Below are positions 1 to 5,655 of a stretch of 9,022 bases of DNA, in pieces. The stretch's first letter is position 1. Every line of letters begins with the position of its first letter. The notes beneath the pieces are model-generated. The model was given only the letters and a program-made list of their open reading frames with translations, searched no databases and had not been told where the DNA came from. Source of the stretch: Trueperaceae bacterium (GTDB lineage: Bacteria; Deinococcota; Deinococci; Deinococcales; Trueperaceae). The DNA lies in the NCBI GenBank assembly GCA_007122815.1, contig SKSV01000398.1, positions 1-9,022 of the forward strand, in the 5' to 3' direction. The position numbers were made by a program, and so were the translations under genes.

Positions 1-1170
1 GAGGCCGTCCACGAACCACTTGAAGCCAACCGGGGCCTCGAACACCGGCCGGCGCAAGCGCTTCGCCACACGGTCGATCATCCCGGAGGAGACGAGGGTC
101 TTGCCTACCCCTGCGCCATCGGGCCAGCCCCTTCGGTGGGCGAAGAGGTAGTCGATCGCCACCGAGAGGAAGTGGTTGGGGGGCAGCAGGCCTTCGCTCG
201 TCACCACCCCATGGCGGTCGCCGTCGGGATCGTTGCCGAAGGCGACGTCGAAGCGCTCGGCCAGCTCGAGCAGGCCCGCCATGGCGTGGCGGGAGCTGCA
301 GTCCATGCGGATGACGCCGTCGTGGTCGAGGGGCATGAAGGCGAAGCGCTGGTCGGTGCTGTCGTTGGTGATGGTGAGGTCGAGCCCGTGGCGCTCGATC
401 ACGCGCTGCCAGGTTGGCAGTGCGGCGCCGCCCATGGGGTCGACGCCCAACTTGAGACCAGCACCGCGCACCGCCTCGAGGTCGATGGCGCTAGCGAGGT
501 CGCCAACGTACGCGCCCTGGAGGTCCGCGCGCTGCACCAGCGCGGAGCCAAGCGCTCGCCGGTAGGGCAACCGCTCTACGGCCGTGAGTCCGCCGGCCAG
601 GAGCTCGTTCGCGCGGTCCTCGATCCACTTGGTGGCGTCCGTGTCGGCGGGGCCGCCGTGCGGCGGGTTGTACTTGAAGCCGCCGTCGTCCGGGGGGTTG
701 TGCGAAGGGGTGATAACCACGCCGTCGGCCCAACCCGCCTTGGGCGGCTCGGCGGCCCGAAGCCCCGATCGCAGACCGTTACGGGTGAGGATCGCGTGCG
801 AAACCAACGGGGTCGCTACCGGGCCTAGGTCGTCCTGCACCACCACGTTCACACCGCCGGCGACGAACACCTCGAGAGCGGTCCGGAACGCCGGGGTCGA
901 GAGAGCGTGGGTGTCCGCCCCGAGAACCAGCGGACCGCTCACGCCTCGGCTCTGCCTGTACTCGATCACCGCTCGGCTAATCGCGGCGATGTGCGCGTCG
1001 TTGAACGAGCCGCGAAGCGACGAGCCACGATGGCCTGACGTCCCGAACGAGACGCGCTGGCTCGAGTCGCTCACATCGGGCTCGTCGGTGTAGTAGGCGG
1101 CTACGAGCGCGCTCACGTCCACCAGGGACGTCTCGGGAGCGCGTCGACCGGCATCTGGGTGGATGGACAT
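1..1170 (-). CDS. pgm: Phosphoglucomutase, alpha-D-glucose phosphate-specific (C-terminus cut off by window edge)
   Basis: The enzyme interconverts glucose 1-phosphate and glucose 6-phosphate in the cytoplasm, linking glycolysis to glycogen, trehalose and cell-wall sugar synthesis. Translation on the minus strand gives 390 codons in one open frame. Visible family motifs are FGTSGHRG (residues 42-49, substrate phosphate contacts), TPSHNPP (154-160) with the catalytic phosphoserine Ser156, the Mg-binding loop DPDGDR (314-319), and GFKWFVDGL at the window edge (382-390). The bacterial family is about 545 residues long, so roughly 155 residues, mainly the C-terminal phosphate-binding domain, lie outside the window. 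The ATG at 1170 is chosen because AGGAGG lies nine bases upstream and the N-terminus matches the family. The gene is divergent from the efflux operon and no functional link is evident. Assignment to the pgm subfamily rather than ManB/GlmM-type mutases rests on the motif wording and domain spacing, and is quite secure. Confidence 0.95.
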   Translation of the reverse strand, partial: MSIHPDAGRRAPETSLVDVSALVAAYYTDEPDVSDSSQRVSFGTSGHRGSSLRGSFNDAHIAAISRAVIEYRQSRGVSGPLVLGADTHALSTPAFRTALEVFVAGGVNVVVQDDLGPVATPLVSHAILTRNGLRSGLRAAEPPKAGWADGVVITPSHNPPDDGGFKYNPPHGGPADTDATKWIEDRANELLAGGLTAVERLPYRRALGSALVQRADLQGAYVGDLASAIDLEAVRGAGLKLGVDPMGGAALPTWQRVIERHGLDLTITNDSTDQRFAFMPLDHDGVIRMDCSSRHAMAGLLELAERFDVAFGNDPDGDRHGVVTSEGLLPPNHFLSVAIDYLFAHRRGWPDGAGVGKTLVSSGMIDRVAKRLRRPVFEAPVGFKWFVDGL

Positions 1171-1179
1171 TCTCGCCTG

Positions 1180-1185
1180 CCTCCT
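1180..1185 (-). promoter_or_regulatory. Ribosome-binding site of pgm
   Basis: On the minus strand this reads AGGAGG, a near-perfect anti-16S match, nine bases before the ATG at 1170. It fixes the pgm start and shows that the upstream inverted repeat (1201-1235) lies outside the coding sequence, ending 15 bases before this site. Confidence 0.85.
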
Positions 1186-1200
1186 GTTGGGTTGGCGCAA

Positions 1201-1235
1201 GGTGTCGACAGCGCCGCCCTCGCGCTGTCGACACC
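1201..1235. repeat. Perfect 14-bp inverted repeat with 7-nt spacer in the pgm leader
   Basis: The arms are GGTGTCGACAGCGC (1201-1214) and its exact reverse complement (1222-1235), separated by CGCCCTC. It lies 31 to 65 bases upstream of the pgm ATG. If transcribed it would form a very stable hairpin just ahead of the pgm ribosome-binding site. If read as DNA it is a large operator-like palindrome. No T-run follows on either strand, so a simple intrinsic terminator is unlikely. The repeat itself is certain; its role is not. Confidence 0.85.
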
Positions 1236-1319
1236 CTAGCACCAGCGACCTCGGAAGCCCGAACCCGAGCTAGACGGGCTACGGGTGGCCACAGCGAGCG
1301 CCGCGAGCGCAGCCCTACC

Positions 1320-1336
1320 GGTCCAAGAACGTGACC
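1320..1336. promoter_or_regulatory. Candidate upstream operator (imperfect palindrome) for the MarR-family regulator
   Basis: The sequence GGTCCAAGAACGTGACC has complementary ends (GGTC/GACC) and matches the downstream perfect palindrome at 13 of 17 positions, sharing GAACGTGA. The two sites are exactly 30 bp apart, about three helical turns, so two dimers could bind the same DNA face. Its position directly upstream of a MarR-type gene fits the autoregulation common in this family. Function is inferred from sequence and position only. Confidence 0.5.
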
Positions 1337-1349
1337 GATGCTCAGTTAT

Positions 1350-1366
1350 GGTTCACGAACGTGAAG
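1350..1366. promoter_or_regulatory. Candidate main operator: TTCACG-AA-CGTGAA palindrome upstream of the MarR-family gene
   Basis: The core at 1352-1365 is a perfect 6+6 inverted repeat around a 2-bp centre (TTCACG AA CGTGAA), a size typical of MarR dimer sites. It ends 16 bases before the ATG at 1382 and just before the ribosome-binding site, so a bound dimer would block the promoter or early transcription of the whole efflux operon. A related imperfect copy lies 30 bp upstream. Confidence 0.6.
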
Positions 1367-1372
1367 GATGAT

Positions 1373-1377
1373 GGAGG
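1373..1377 (+). promoter_or_regulatory. Ribosome-binding site that favours the ATG at 1382 for the MarR-family gene
   Basis: GGAGG (followed by another G) lies four bases before the ATG at 1382. The spacing is a little short but usable. The upstream in-frame GTG codons at 1331 and 1361 fall inside the candidate operators and have no comparable purine-rich sequence before them, so the ATG at 1382 is preferred. Confidence 0.55.
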
Positions 1378-1381
1378 GCCG

Positions 1382-1855
1382 ATGCCCCAATCCCTCCCGA
1401 TCCCCATCGAAGACACCGCTGAAGCCACGAGCGAGCGCGTCCAGGTGGTGAGCAGCCTCGCGTCGCTGTCCCTCCCCCTGATGTGGTCTCTACGGCAGCG
1501 CGCCATGCAGGTGTACGAACCGTTCTCCGTACGCCCCACGAGAGTCCTGATGATGGAGATGGTCGATCGCGGCGTCACCAGTCCGAAGACCCTGGCGGAG
1601 CTGCTCGAAGCCGTGCCACCCGCGGTGACGGCGATGGCTAACGAGCTCATCGACAAGGGCTGGCTGCTGCGCGAAACCGACCCCGAGGACGGACGCAGGG
1701 TGCGCTTGCGGCTGACCCCATCAGGGCAGGAGGCGCTCCGCTCCTTACGTCGCGCCTGGCTCGACGCCAGCCGTGAGGAACTCGAGCGTTTCGATCTCAG
1801 CGAGCTCAGGACCGTGCTGAGCGTGTTCAACCGGTTGTTGGGGAACACCACGTGA
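1382..1855 (+). CDS. MarR-family winged-helix transcriptional regulator
   Basis: This is a 157-residue regulator, the usual length for MarR proteins, which bind palindromic DNA as dimers and are often released by small phenolic or drug-like ligands. The helix-turn-helix spans about residues 67-92 (SPKTLAELLEAVPPAVTAMA onward). The wing carries the family signature DPEDGRRVRLRLTPSG (100-115). N- and C-terminal helices flank the DNA-binding core, as expected for dimerisation. The start at 1382 is chosen over GTG codons at 1331 and 1361 because of the GGAGG before it and because the upstream codons sit within probable operators. The stop overlaps the next start by four bases (GTGA), placing it first in the efflux operon and making it the likely autoregulator of the pump. 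It may be a repressor, but activation cannot be excluded; the ligand is unknown. Confidence 0.9.
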   Translation: MPQSLPIPIEDTAEATSERVQVVSSLASLSLPLMWSLRQRAMQVYEPFSVRPTRVLMMEMVDRGVTSPKTLAELLEAVPPAVTAMANELIDKGWLLRETDPEDGRRVRLRLTPSGQEALRSLRRAWLDASREELERFDLSELRTVLSVFNRLLGNTT

Positions 1856-3291
1856 GAGCTTCGCGCAGCCTCATGCTCGTGTTGGCCACGCTGAGCGCGG
1901 TGGCGGCGCTCGGCCTCGCCACCGCGCGCTCCGCTGACGGGCCGGTGGCCGCATCCGACAGCCAGCGCTACGCCCCGCACAGCGACGGACTCAGCGAGCT
2001 CCTGGCGAACGTAGACGCTCACCCCGGGCTGCGCGCCGCGGCTGCAGCTGCGGAGGCCGCTGCGTTGCGGGTGGGAGCGGTTCGCTCTCCAGCGAGCTTC
2101 AACTTCGAGGTCAGCTTGCAGCGTCTGGCGGTGGAGCCGGCCAGCGACCCGTTGCCGCCTCCCTTCGACGAGCTCTTCGAGGTGGACGAGCGCAGCCAGA
2201 GCGCGAGCCTGACCGTGCTCATGCGCCCCTTCGTATTAGGTGACCTGCGCGACCTGCTGGACCAGCGACAGATCGATCTGGAGCGGGCCGAGCTGGCGCT
2301 GCGCGAGGCTCGAGCCGGCCTCGAGGCGCGGGCCCTGCGCGCCGCGGCGGGAGTCCTGCTCGCCGAACGCGGGGTGACCCTAGCGCGCGACGGCGAGGCG
2401 CTCGCCGAACAGGGGCTGCAGGCAACCCGCACGCGGCACGGCGTCGGAGCGGCGAGCGACATCGAGCTGCGCCGCGCCGAGCTCGCTCTCGCCGACGCGG
2501 AACGCGGCCGCGCCAGGGCCGAGCGGCAGCTCGCCAGCGCAGAAGCCGGACTGCGTCAGCTCGCCGGTGAAGCCCGCCTGCAAGAGCTACCGGCGCTCGA
2601 GCCGGTGCTCGGTCCGCCGCCCGAGCTGATCAGGGCGGCCCTCGACGTCGCCTTGGCGGAGGTGGGAGCACGCAACCAGGCGCGAGGGCTCCTGCCCACC
2701 GCGCAAGCTGGCTACACGTGGCTGTTCGACGATGGCGACAGCCTGACGCTGGGCCTGGAGAGCCGCACGCTGCAACCCGCGCTCACGTACGCCACGGGCA
2801 GCGGCGCGGGAGCCGCGGGAGGTTTCGGCGGGATAGGCGGGATAGGCGGGATCCCCGACGACGTTGGCGACCTCGACGGCGCCTTCCCTACCGTGCGGGG
2901 CTCCTTCACCGTCGGGATCTCGTGGAGCTTCTCGCCGCAGGCCGCGCTCGAACGCGAAGCGAGCGAGCGTCAAGTGGAGGCGGCGATCGCAGCGTTGGCA
3001 GCCGCTCACGACCGCGCCACGTTGCGCCTACAGAGCGACATCGACGCGCTGGCGCTCTCGAGCGACGCCCTCTACCTAGCCGAGCTGGAGCGCACCATCG
3101 CCGCGGACGAGGCCGCCGCCGCGGCACGCCGCTACGAGACGGGCGTGATAAGCCCTCTCGAGCGCGATCAGGCGCTGCTCAGCATGGCCAGCGCCGAACT
3201 CGCTTGGTGGTCATCCCGCGTCGACCACTTCTCCACCGTCCTGGACACTTACGTCGCCTATGCCATCCCCCTCTCGGAGGTCCTCGAGTGA
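1852..3291 (+). CDS. TolC-family outer-membrane efflux protein (full length)
   Basis: This is the exit duct of a tripartite exporter: a trimer combining an outer-membrane beta-barrel with a periplasmic alpha-helical tunnel. The protein has 479 residues, the usual size. It starts with a probable signal peptide (residues 1-25, basic start then a Leu/Val/Ala core ending ATA). Two TolC repeats follow. In the first, strand-like segments (about 81-93 and 116-128) are followed by long Ala/Arg/Glu helices (about 131-240). In the second, strand-like segments occur around 283-315 and 349-361, then helices with the family motif RYETGVISPLERDQALLSM (427-445). A Gly-rich loop (316-334) between the second pair of strands probably faces outward. 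The GTG start overlaps the regulator stop as GTGA, with a weak GGGGAA six bases upstream. An in-frame ATG seven codons later is less likely because it would remove the basic start of the signal peptide. Confidence 0.88.
   Translation: MRASRSLMLVLATLSAVAALGLATARSADGPVAASDSQRYAPHSDGLSELLANVDAHPGLRAAAAAAEAAALRVGAVRSPASFNFEVSLQRLAVEPASDPLPPPFDELFEVDERSQSASLTVLMRPFVLGDLRDLLDQRQIDLERAELALREARAGLEARALRAAAGVLLAERGVTLARDGEALAEQGLQATRTRHGVGAASDIELRRAELALADAERGRARAERQLASAEAGLRQLAGEARLQELPALEPVLGPPPELIRAALDVALAEVGARNQARGLLPTAQAGYTWLFDDGDSLTLGLESRTLQPALTYATGSGAGAAGGFGGIGGIGGIPDDVGDLDGAFPTVRGSFTVGISWSFSPQAALEREASERQVEAAIAALAAAHDRATLRLQSDIDALALSSDALYLAELERTIAADEAAAAARRYETGVISPLERDQALLSMASAELAWWSSRVDHFSTVLDTYVAYAIPLSEVLE
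2827..2853 (+). repeat. Three tandem 9-bp units in the first TolC gene, coding GGI x3
   Basis: The unit GGCGGGATA occurs twice, followed by GGCGGGATC, in frame, giving Gly-Gly-Ile three times (residues 326-334). It lies in a Gly-rich loop between the two strand-like segments of the second TolC repeat. The first two units use ATA for Ile, a codon that is expected to be rare in such GC-rich DNA, which suggests recent duplication by slippage rather than selection on the codons. Confidence 0.85.
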
Positions 3292-4343
3292 ACCCCTACA
3301 CGGCACGCGGCGCCGTCAGCGCCTGCATCATCGGCGCATCGGCTCTCTTGCTGAGCCTAGCGTCCACCGCGCTAGCGCAACCGCTCGAGTCGTTCCTGGC
3401 GCAGGCTGAGCGTACCGTCGGCGTGGTCAACGCCGGCCTGGAACGCGACGACGCCAGGCGCGCGCTGCAACGCAGCGAGTCCGACCCCCTGGCCCTGCGA
3501 CCGGAGCTGCTGCAGGCGCGGCAGCGAGCGCAGTTGGCCGAAGCGCAAGCGCAGCAGGCGCTCTTCGAGGCCTACGTGGAGGTGGCGGGCGCGTACTCGC
3601 AGGTCCGCGAGGCGGAGCTCCAGCTTCGCATCGCCCGCGCCGGCCGCGACCTAGCCGAGCGTGGTCTCCAAGTGGCGCGCCTGCGCTTCGAGCGCGGCAG
3701 CGCCACCGCCCTCGAGGTCCAGAGTGCCGAGACCGACCTGCGTGAGGCCGAGCGGGGCGTTAACGCCGCCCGTGACGGCCTGGCTCTGGCGACAAGCAAC
3801 GTCGTCGGGCTGACGGGGCTCGACCTCGACGCCACCGAGCCCATCGCACGGGAACTGCTGGAAGCGTTTCGCGTGCCCGGCGACGAGGCACTGCAAGCGG
3901 CCGCCGCGCTCGCACCTAGCGTCTTGCAGGTTGAGCACGCTCTCGCGCTGGCCGAACTGCAGGTCGAGCTCCTCGACCCGAGCTTCGCGGCGCGCAGTCA
4001 GATCGAGCAGGCGGAGGTCCAGCGCGCTCAGGCGGCCGCTGGCGTGGACGAGGCGCGCCGGGGAGTGACCCTCCTGCTGCGCTCTCGTGCGAACACCTTG
4101 GCCTCGGCGCTGGAGGGCGACCGCATAGCGCAGGAGGCGCTCGCTCAGGCGATCGAACGAGAGGACGTCGAACGCCTCCGGCTGGACGCTGGCCTCATCA
4201 GCGAGCTGGCCTTCGAGCAGTCCCGCCTGCAGACCCTCCAGGCGGAGTTGCGCGCGATGCAGGCCGAGCACCAGCTGCTCTCCGCGGCGCTCGAGCTCCA
4301 GGCGGCCTCACTCTTGCCGCAGGAGGGGTGGCATGACTTCTAG
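3288..4343 (+). CDS. Short TolC-family protein apparently lacking the beta-barrel strands
   Basis: The protein has 351 residues, well below the usual 420-490 of the family. A signal peptide (1-30, ending STALA before Gln31) sends it to the periplasm or outer membrane. The rest is almost wholly helical and heptad-like, rich in Ala, Leu, Glu, Arg and Gln. Both TolC repeats are recognisable, each with the post-hairpin motif (RFERGSATALEVQSAETDL at 133-151; RLRLDAGLISELAFEQSRL at 296-314). Where each repeat should hold two membrane strands there is only a short turn: SESDPLALR (63-71) and LLDPSFAARS (228-237). It may therefore form the alpha-barrel part alone or mix with the full-length TolC. The GTG start overlaps the previous stop (GTGA) and has GGAGGT six bases upstream; the frame is open further upstream, but only as an out-of-frame shadow of the previous gene. 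Family membership is fairly sure; the missing barrel is inferred from translation. Confidence 0.8.
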   Translation: MNPYTARGAVSACIIGASALLLSLASTALAQPLESFLAQAERTVGVVNAGLERDDARRALQRSESDPLALRPELLQARQRAQLAEAQAQQALFEAYVEVAGAYSQVREAELQLRIARAGRDLAERGLQVARLRFERGSATALEVQSAETDLREAERGVNAARDGLALATSNVVGLTGLDLDATEPIARELLEAFRVPGDEALQAAAALAPSVLQVEHALALAELQVELLDPSFAARSQIEQAEVQRAQAAAGVDEARRGVTLLLRSRANTLASALEGDRIAQEALAQAIEREDVERLRLDAGLISELAFEQSRLQTLQAELRAMQAEHQLLSAALELQAASLLPQEGWHDF

Positions 4344-5655
4344 CCCGCGCTGGCGAGTCCTTGCACTGCTCTCGCTGCTGGCGTTCCCGCTGGCGGCCTT
4401 GACCGCCTGCGGGCCAGGCGACGAGGGTGGCACGAGTGGGGCCGACTCCTCCAACGCTGGCGCGGCGGCGGCGACCTCCGCGACCGCCGCGACCGCCGAG
4501 AGCGCCCGCGCGGTCCGCGTCGTCGAGCTGGTGGAGGGCGAGCTGCGCGCCACCAGGAGGGCGTCGGTGACGATCCGCGCCTCGCGCGAGAGCCGCGTTG
4601 CCTCGAGCGCCACCGGACGCGTGGAGGAGCTTCTCGTGAGCGAAGGAAGCGTCGTCGAGGCCGGCCAAGGTCTCGTCCGCTTGGACGCGGAGGCCTTACG
4701 GCGTCAGGTCGAGAACGCCGAGTTGGCGCTCGCCTCGGCCCGGGTCAACCTCCAGCGCGCCCGCACCCAAGCGGTCGATGGCATGGCGCAGGCCGAGGCG
4801 GCTGCGCGCGCAGCGCAGGCCAACCTGGCCCTCACTCAGCGCCAGCTCGATGAGGCCGAGGCGTTGCTGGAGATCGGGGCGGTGGCGAGCACCGAGGTTC
4901 AAGCGCTGCGCGCCCAACGCGACCAGGCCCATAGCGCGGCGCTGCAGGCCGCTGACGCTCTCGCCCGAGCCGGGAGGGTCGAGCAGGAGGACGTCGCGCT
5001 CCTGGAGCTCCAGGAGAGGCAGGCGGAGGTGCAGTTGAGGCAGGCCCGCCAGTCGCTCGGCGACGCCACCGTCCGAGCCCCCTTCGCGGCGGAGGTAGCC
5101 GAACTCCTGATCGAGGCAGGTGAGTTCGTGGGTGCCGGCTCGCCGGTGGCCCGGCTGCTCGGCTTGGAGGCTCAGGTCGCGACCTTCTCCGTGCCGCCCG
5201 AAGACGTGGCCGCCCTCGAGCTCGCCGGCGAGGTCAGCGTGGAGTTCGCCGGCGCGAGCCTGTCCGTGCCCGTCACGCGCATCGAGCGCAGCGCCCAGCA
5301 GGCGCGCCTCAACACCGTGATCGCTACGCTCGCGGACGACGCTCCGCGGTTGCCCAGCGGCTCGGTGGCGGAAGTCCGTTACGAGGTGCTGCTGGGCAGC
5401 GGTCCGATCCTGCCCTCGTCCGCACTCAGCGCCGAGGCCGGCAGGACGTACGTGTTCAAGGTCGAGGAGAGCGAAGCCGGCACGGTCGCCAGGCGCAGCG
5501 AGGTGCGGGTGGTGGCGGAGAGCGGGAACCGGGCAGTGGTGGTCGGGGAGCCGGCCGACTCGCTCCCGCTCGGCACGATGGTCGTCGCCCCGCGCCCGCT
5601 CGACGTCCGTGACGGCACGCTGGTCAGGGTGACGGAGGTGGCCGCAGCACCGTGA
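4333..5655 (+). CDS. Efflux adaptor (HlyD/AcrA-type membrane fusion protein), lipoprotein
   Basis: This periplasmic adaptor joins the RND permease to the TolC duct. It has 440 residues. A signal peptide ends in the lipobox LTAC, with the lipidated Cys26, so it should be membrane-anchored. An Ala/Ser/Thr-rich linker (27-60) follows. The lipoyl-like domain comes in two halves (about 91-118, ATGRVEELLVSEGSVVEAGQ; and 245-277, ATVRAPFAAEVAELL onward) flanking a long alpha-hairpin (119-244). A beta-barrel domain (about 282-351) and a membrane-proximal domain (352-440, with LPSSALSAEAGRTYVFKVE) complete it. At the hairpin tip (175-186) the Leu and Ser of the RLS motif are present, but the Arg position is Ala. 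The ATG at 4333 has AGGAGG six bases upstream and overlaps the end of the preceding gene by 11 bases, indicating coupling. Confidence 0.92.
   Translation: MTSSPRWRVLALLSLLAFPLAALTACGPGDEGGTSGADSSNAGAAAATSATAATAESARAVRVVELVEGELRATRRASVTIRASRESRVASSATGRVEELLVSEGSVVEAGQGLVRLDAEALRRQVENAELALASARVNLQRARTQAVDGMAQAEAAARAAQANLALTQRQLDEAEALLEIGAVASTEVQALRAQRDQAHSAALQAADALARAGRVEQEDVALLELQERQAEVQLRQARQSLGDATVRAPFAAEVAELLIEAGEFVGAGSPVARLLGLEAQVATFSVPPEDVAALELAGEVSVEFAGASLSVPVTRIERSAQQARLNTVIATLADDAPRLPSGSVAEVRYEVLLGSGPILPSSALSAEAGRTYVFKVEESEAGTVARRSEVRVVAESGNRAVVVGEPADSLPLGTMVVAPRPLDVRDGTLVRVTEVAAAP
4471..4497 (+). repeat. Three tandem 9-bp units in the adaptor linker
   Basis: The units GCGACCTCC, GCGACCGCC and GCGACCGCC lie end to end in frame and encode ATS-ATA-ATA (residues 47-55). 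They are in the flexible linker between the lipidated Cys and the first folded domain, where length changes should be tolerated. Confidence 0.8.

Larger units (their letters stand above)
1171..1381. other. Divergent intergenic control region between pgm and the efflux operon
   Basis: This stretch of about 210 bases separates two divergent genes and must hold the promoters for both. It contains a perfect 14-bp inverted repeat near pgm and two related palindromic sites near the marR-type gene, each listed separately. I see no convincing TTGACA/TATAAT pair for either direction. A weak -10-like AGTTAT at 1344-1349 sits between the two candidate operators, but it has only three matches to TATAAT and no recognisable -35. 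No RNA gene or small ORF with coding character was found here. Confidence 0.7.

Noticed and set aside
136..828. Plus-strand open frame of 230 codons at the left end
   Set aside because: It is antisense to pgm, whose motifs ([13 protein letters not shown]) are unmistakable on the other strand; the plus-strand protein shows no recognisable family.
1201..1235. Inverted repeat as an intrinsic transcription terminator
   Set aside because: No T-run follows on either strand, and it sits between divergent genes where no transcript is expected to end.
1256..1280. Six-base inverted repeat AGCCCG/CGGGCT with a 13-base loop
   Set aside because: Short arms and a large loop are common by chance in GC-rich DNA; nothing else supports a function.
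1342..2022. Minus-strand open frame across the regulator and first TolC gene
   Set aside because: It overlaps two recognised plus-strand genes and would run through the candidate operators; its composition looks like a shadow frame.
2718..3287. Upstream extension of the second TolC frame by 190 codons
   Set aside because: The added stretch is Arg-rich shadow sequence of the first TolC gene. The GTG at 3288 has a good ribosome-binding site and starts a proper signal peptide.
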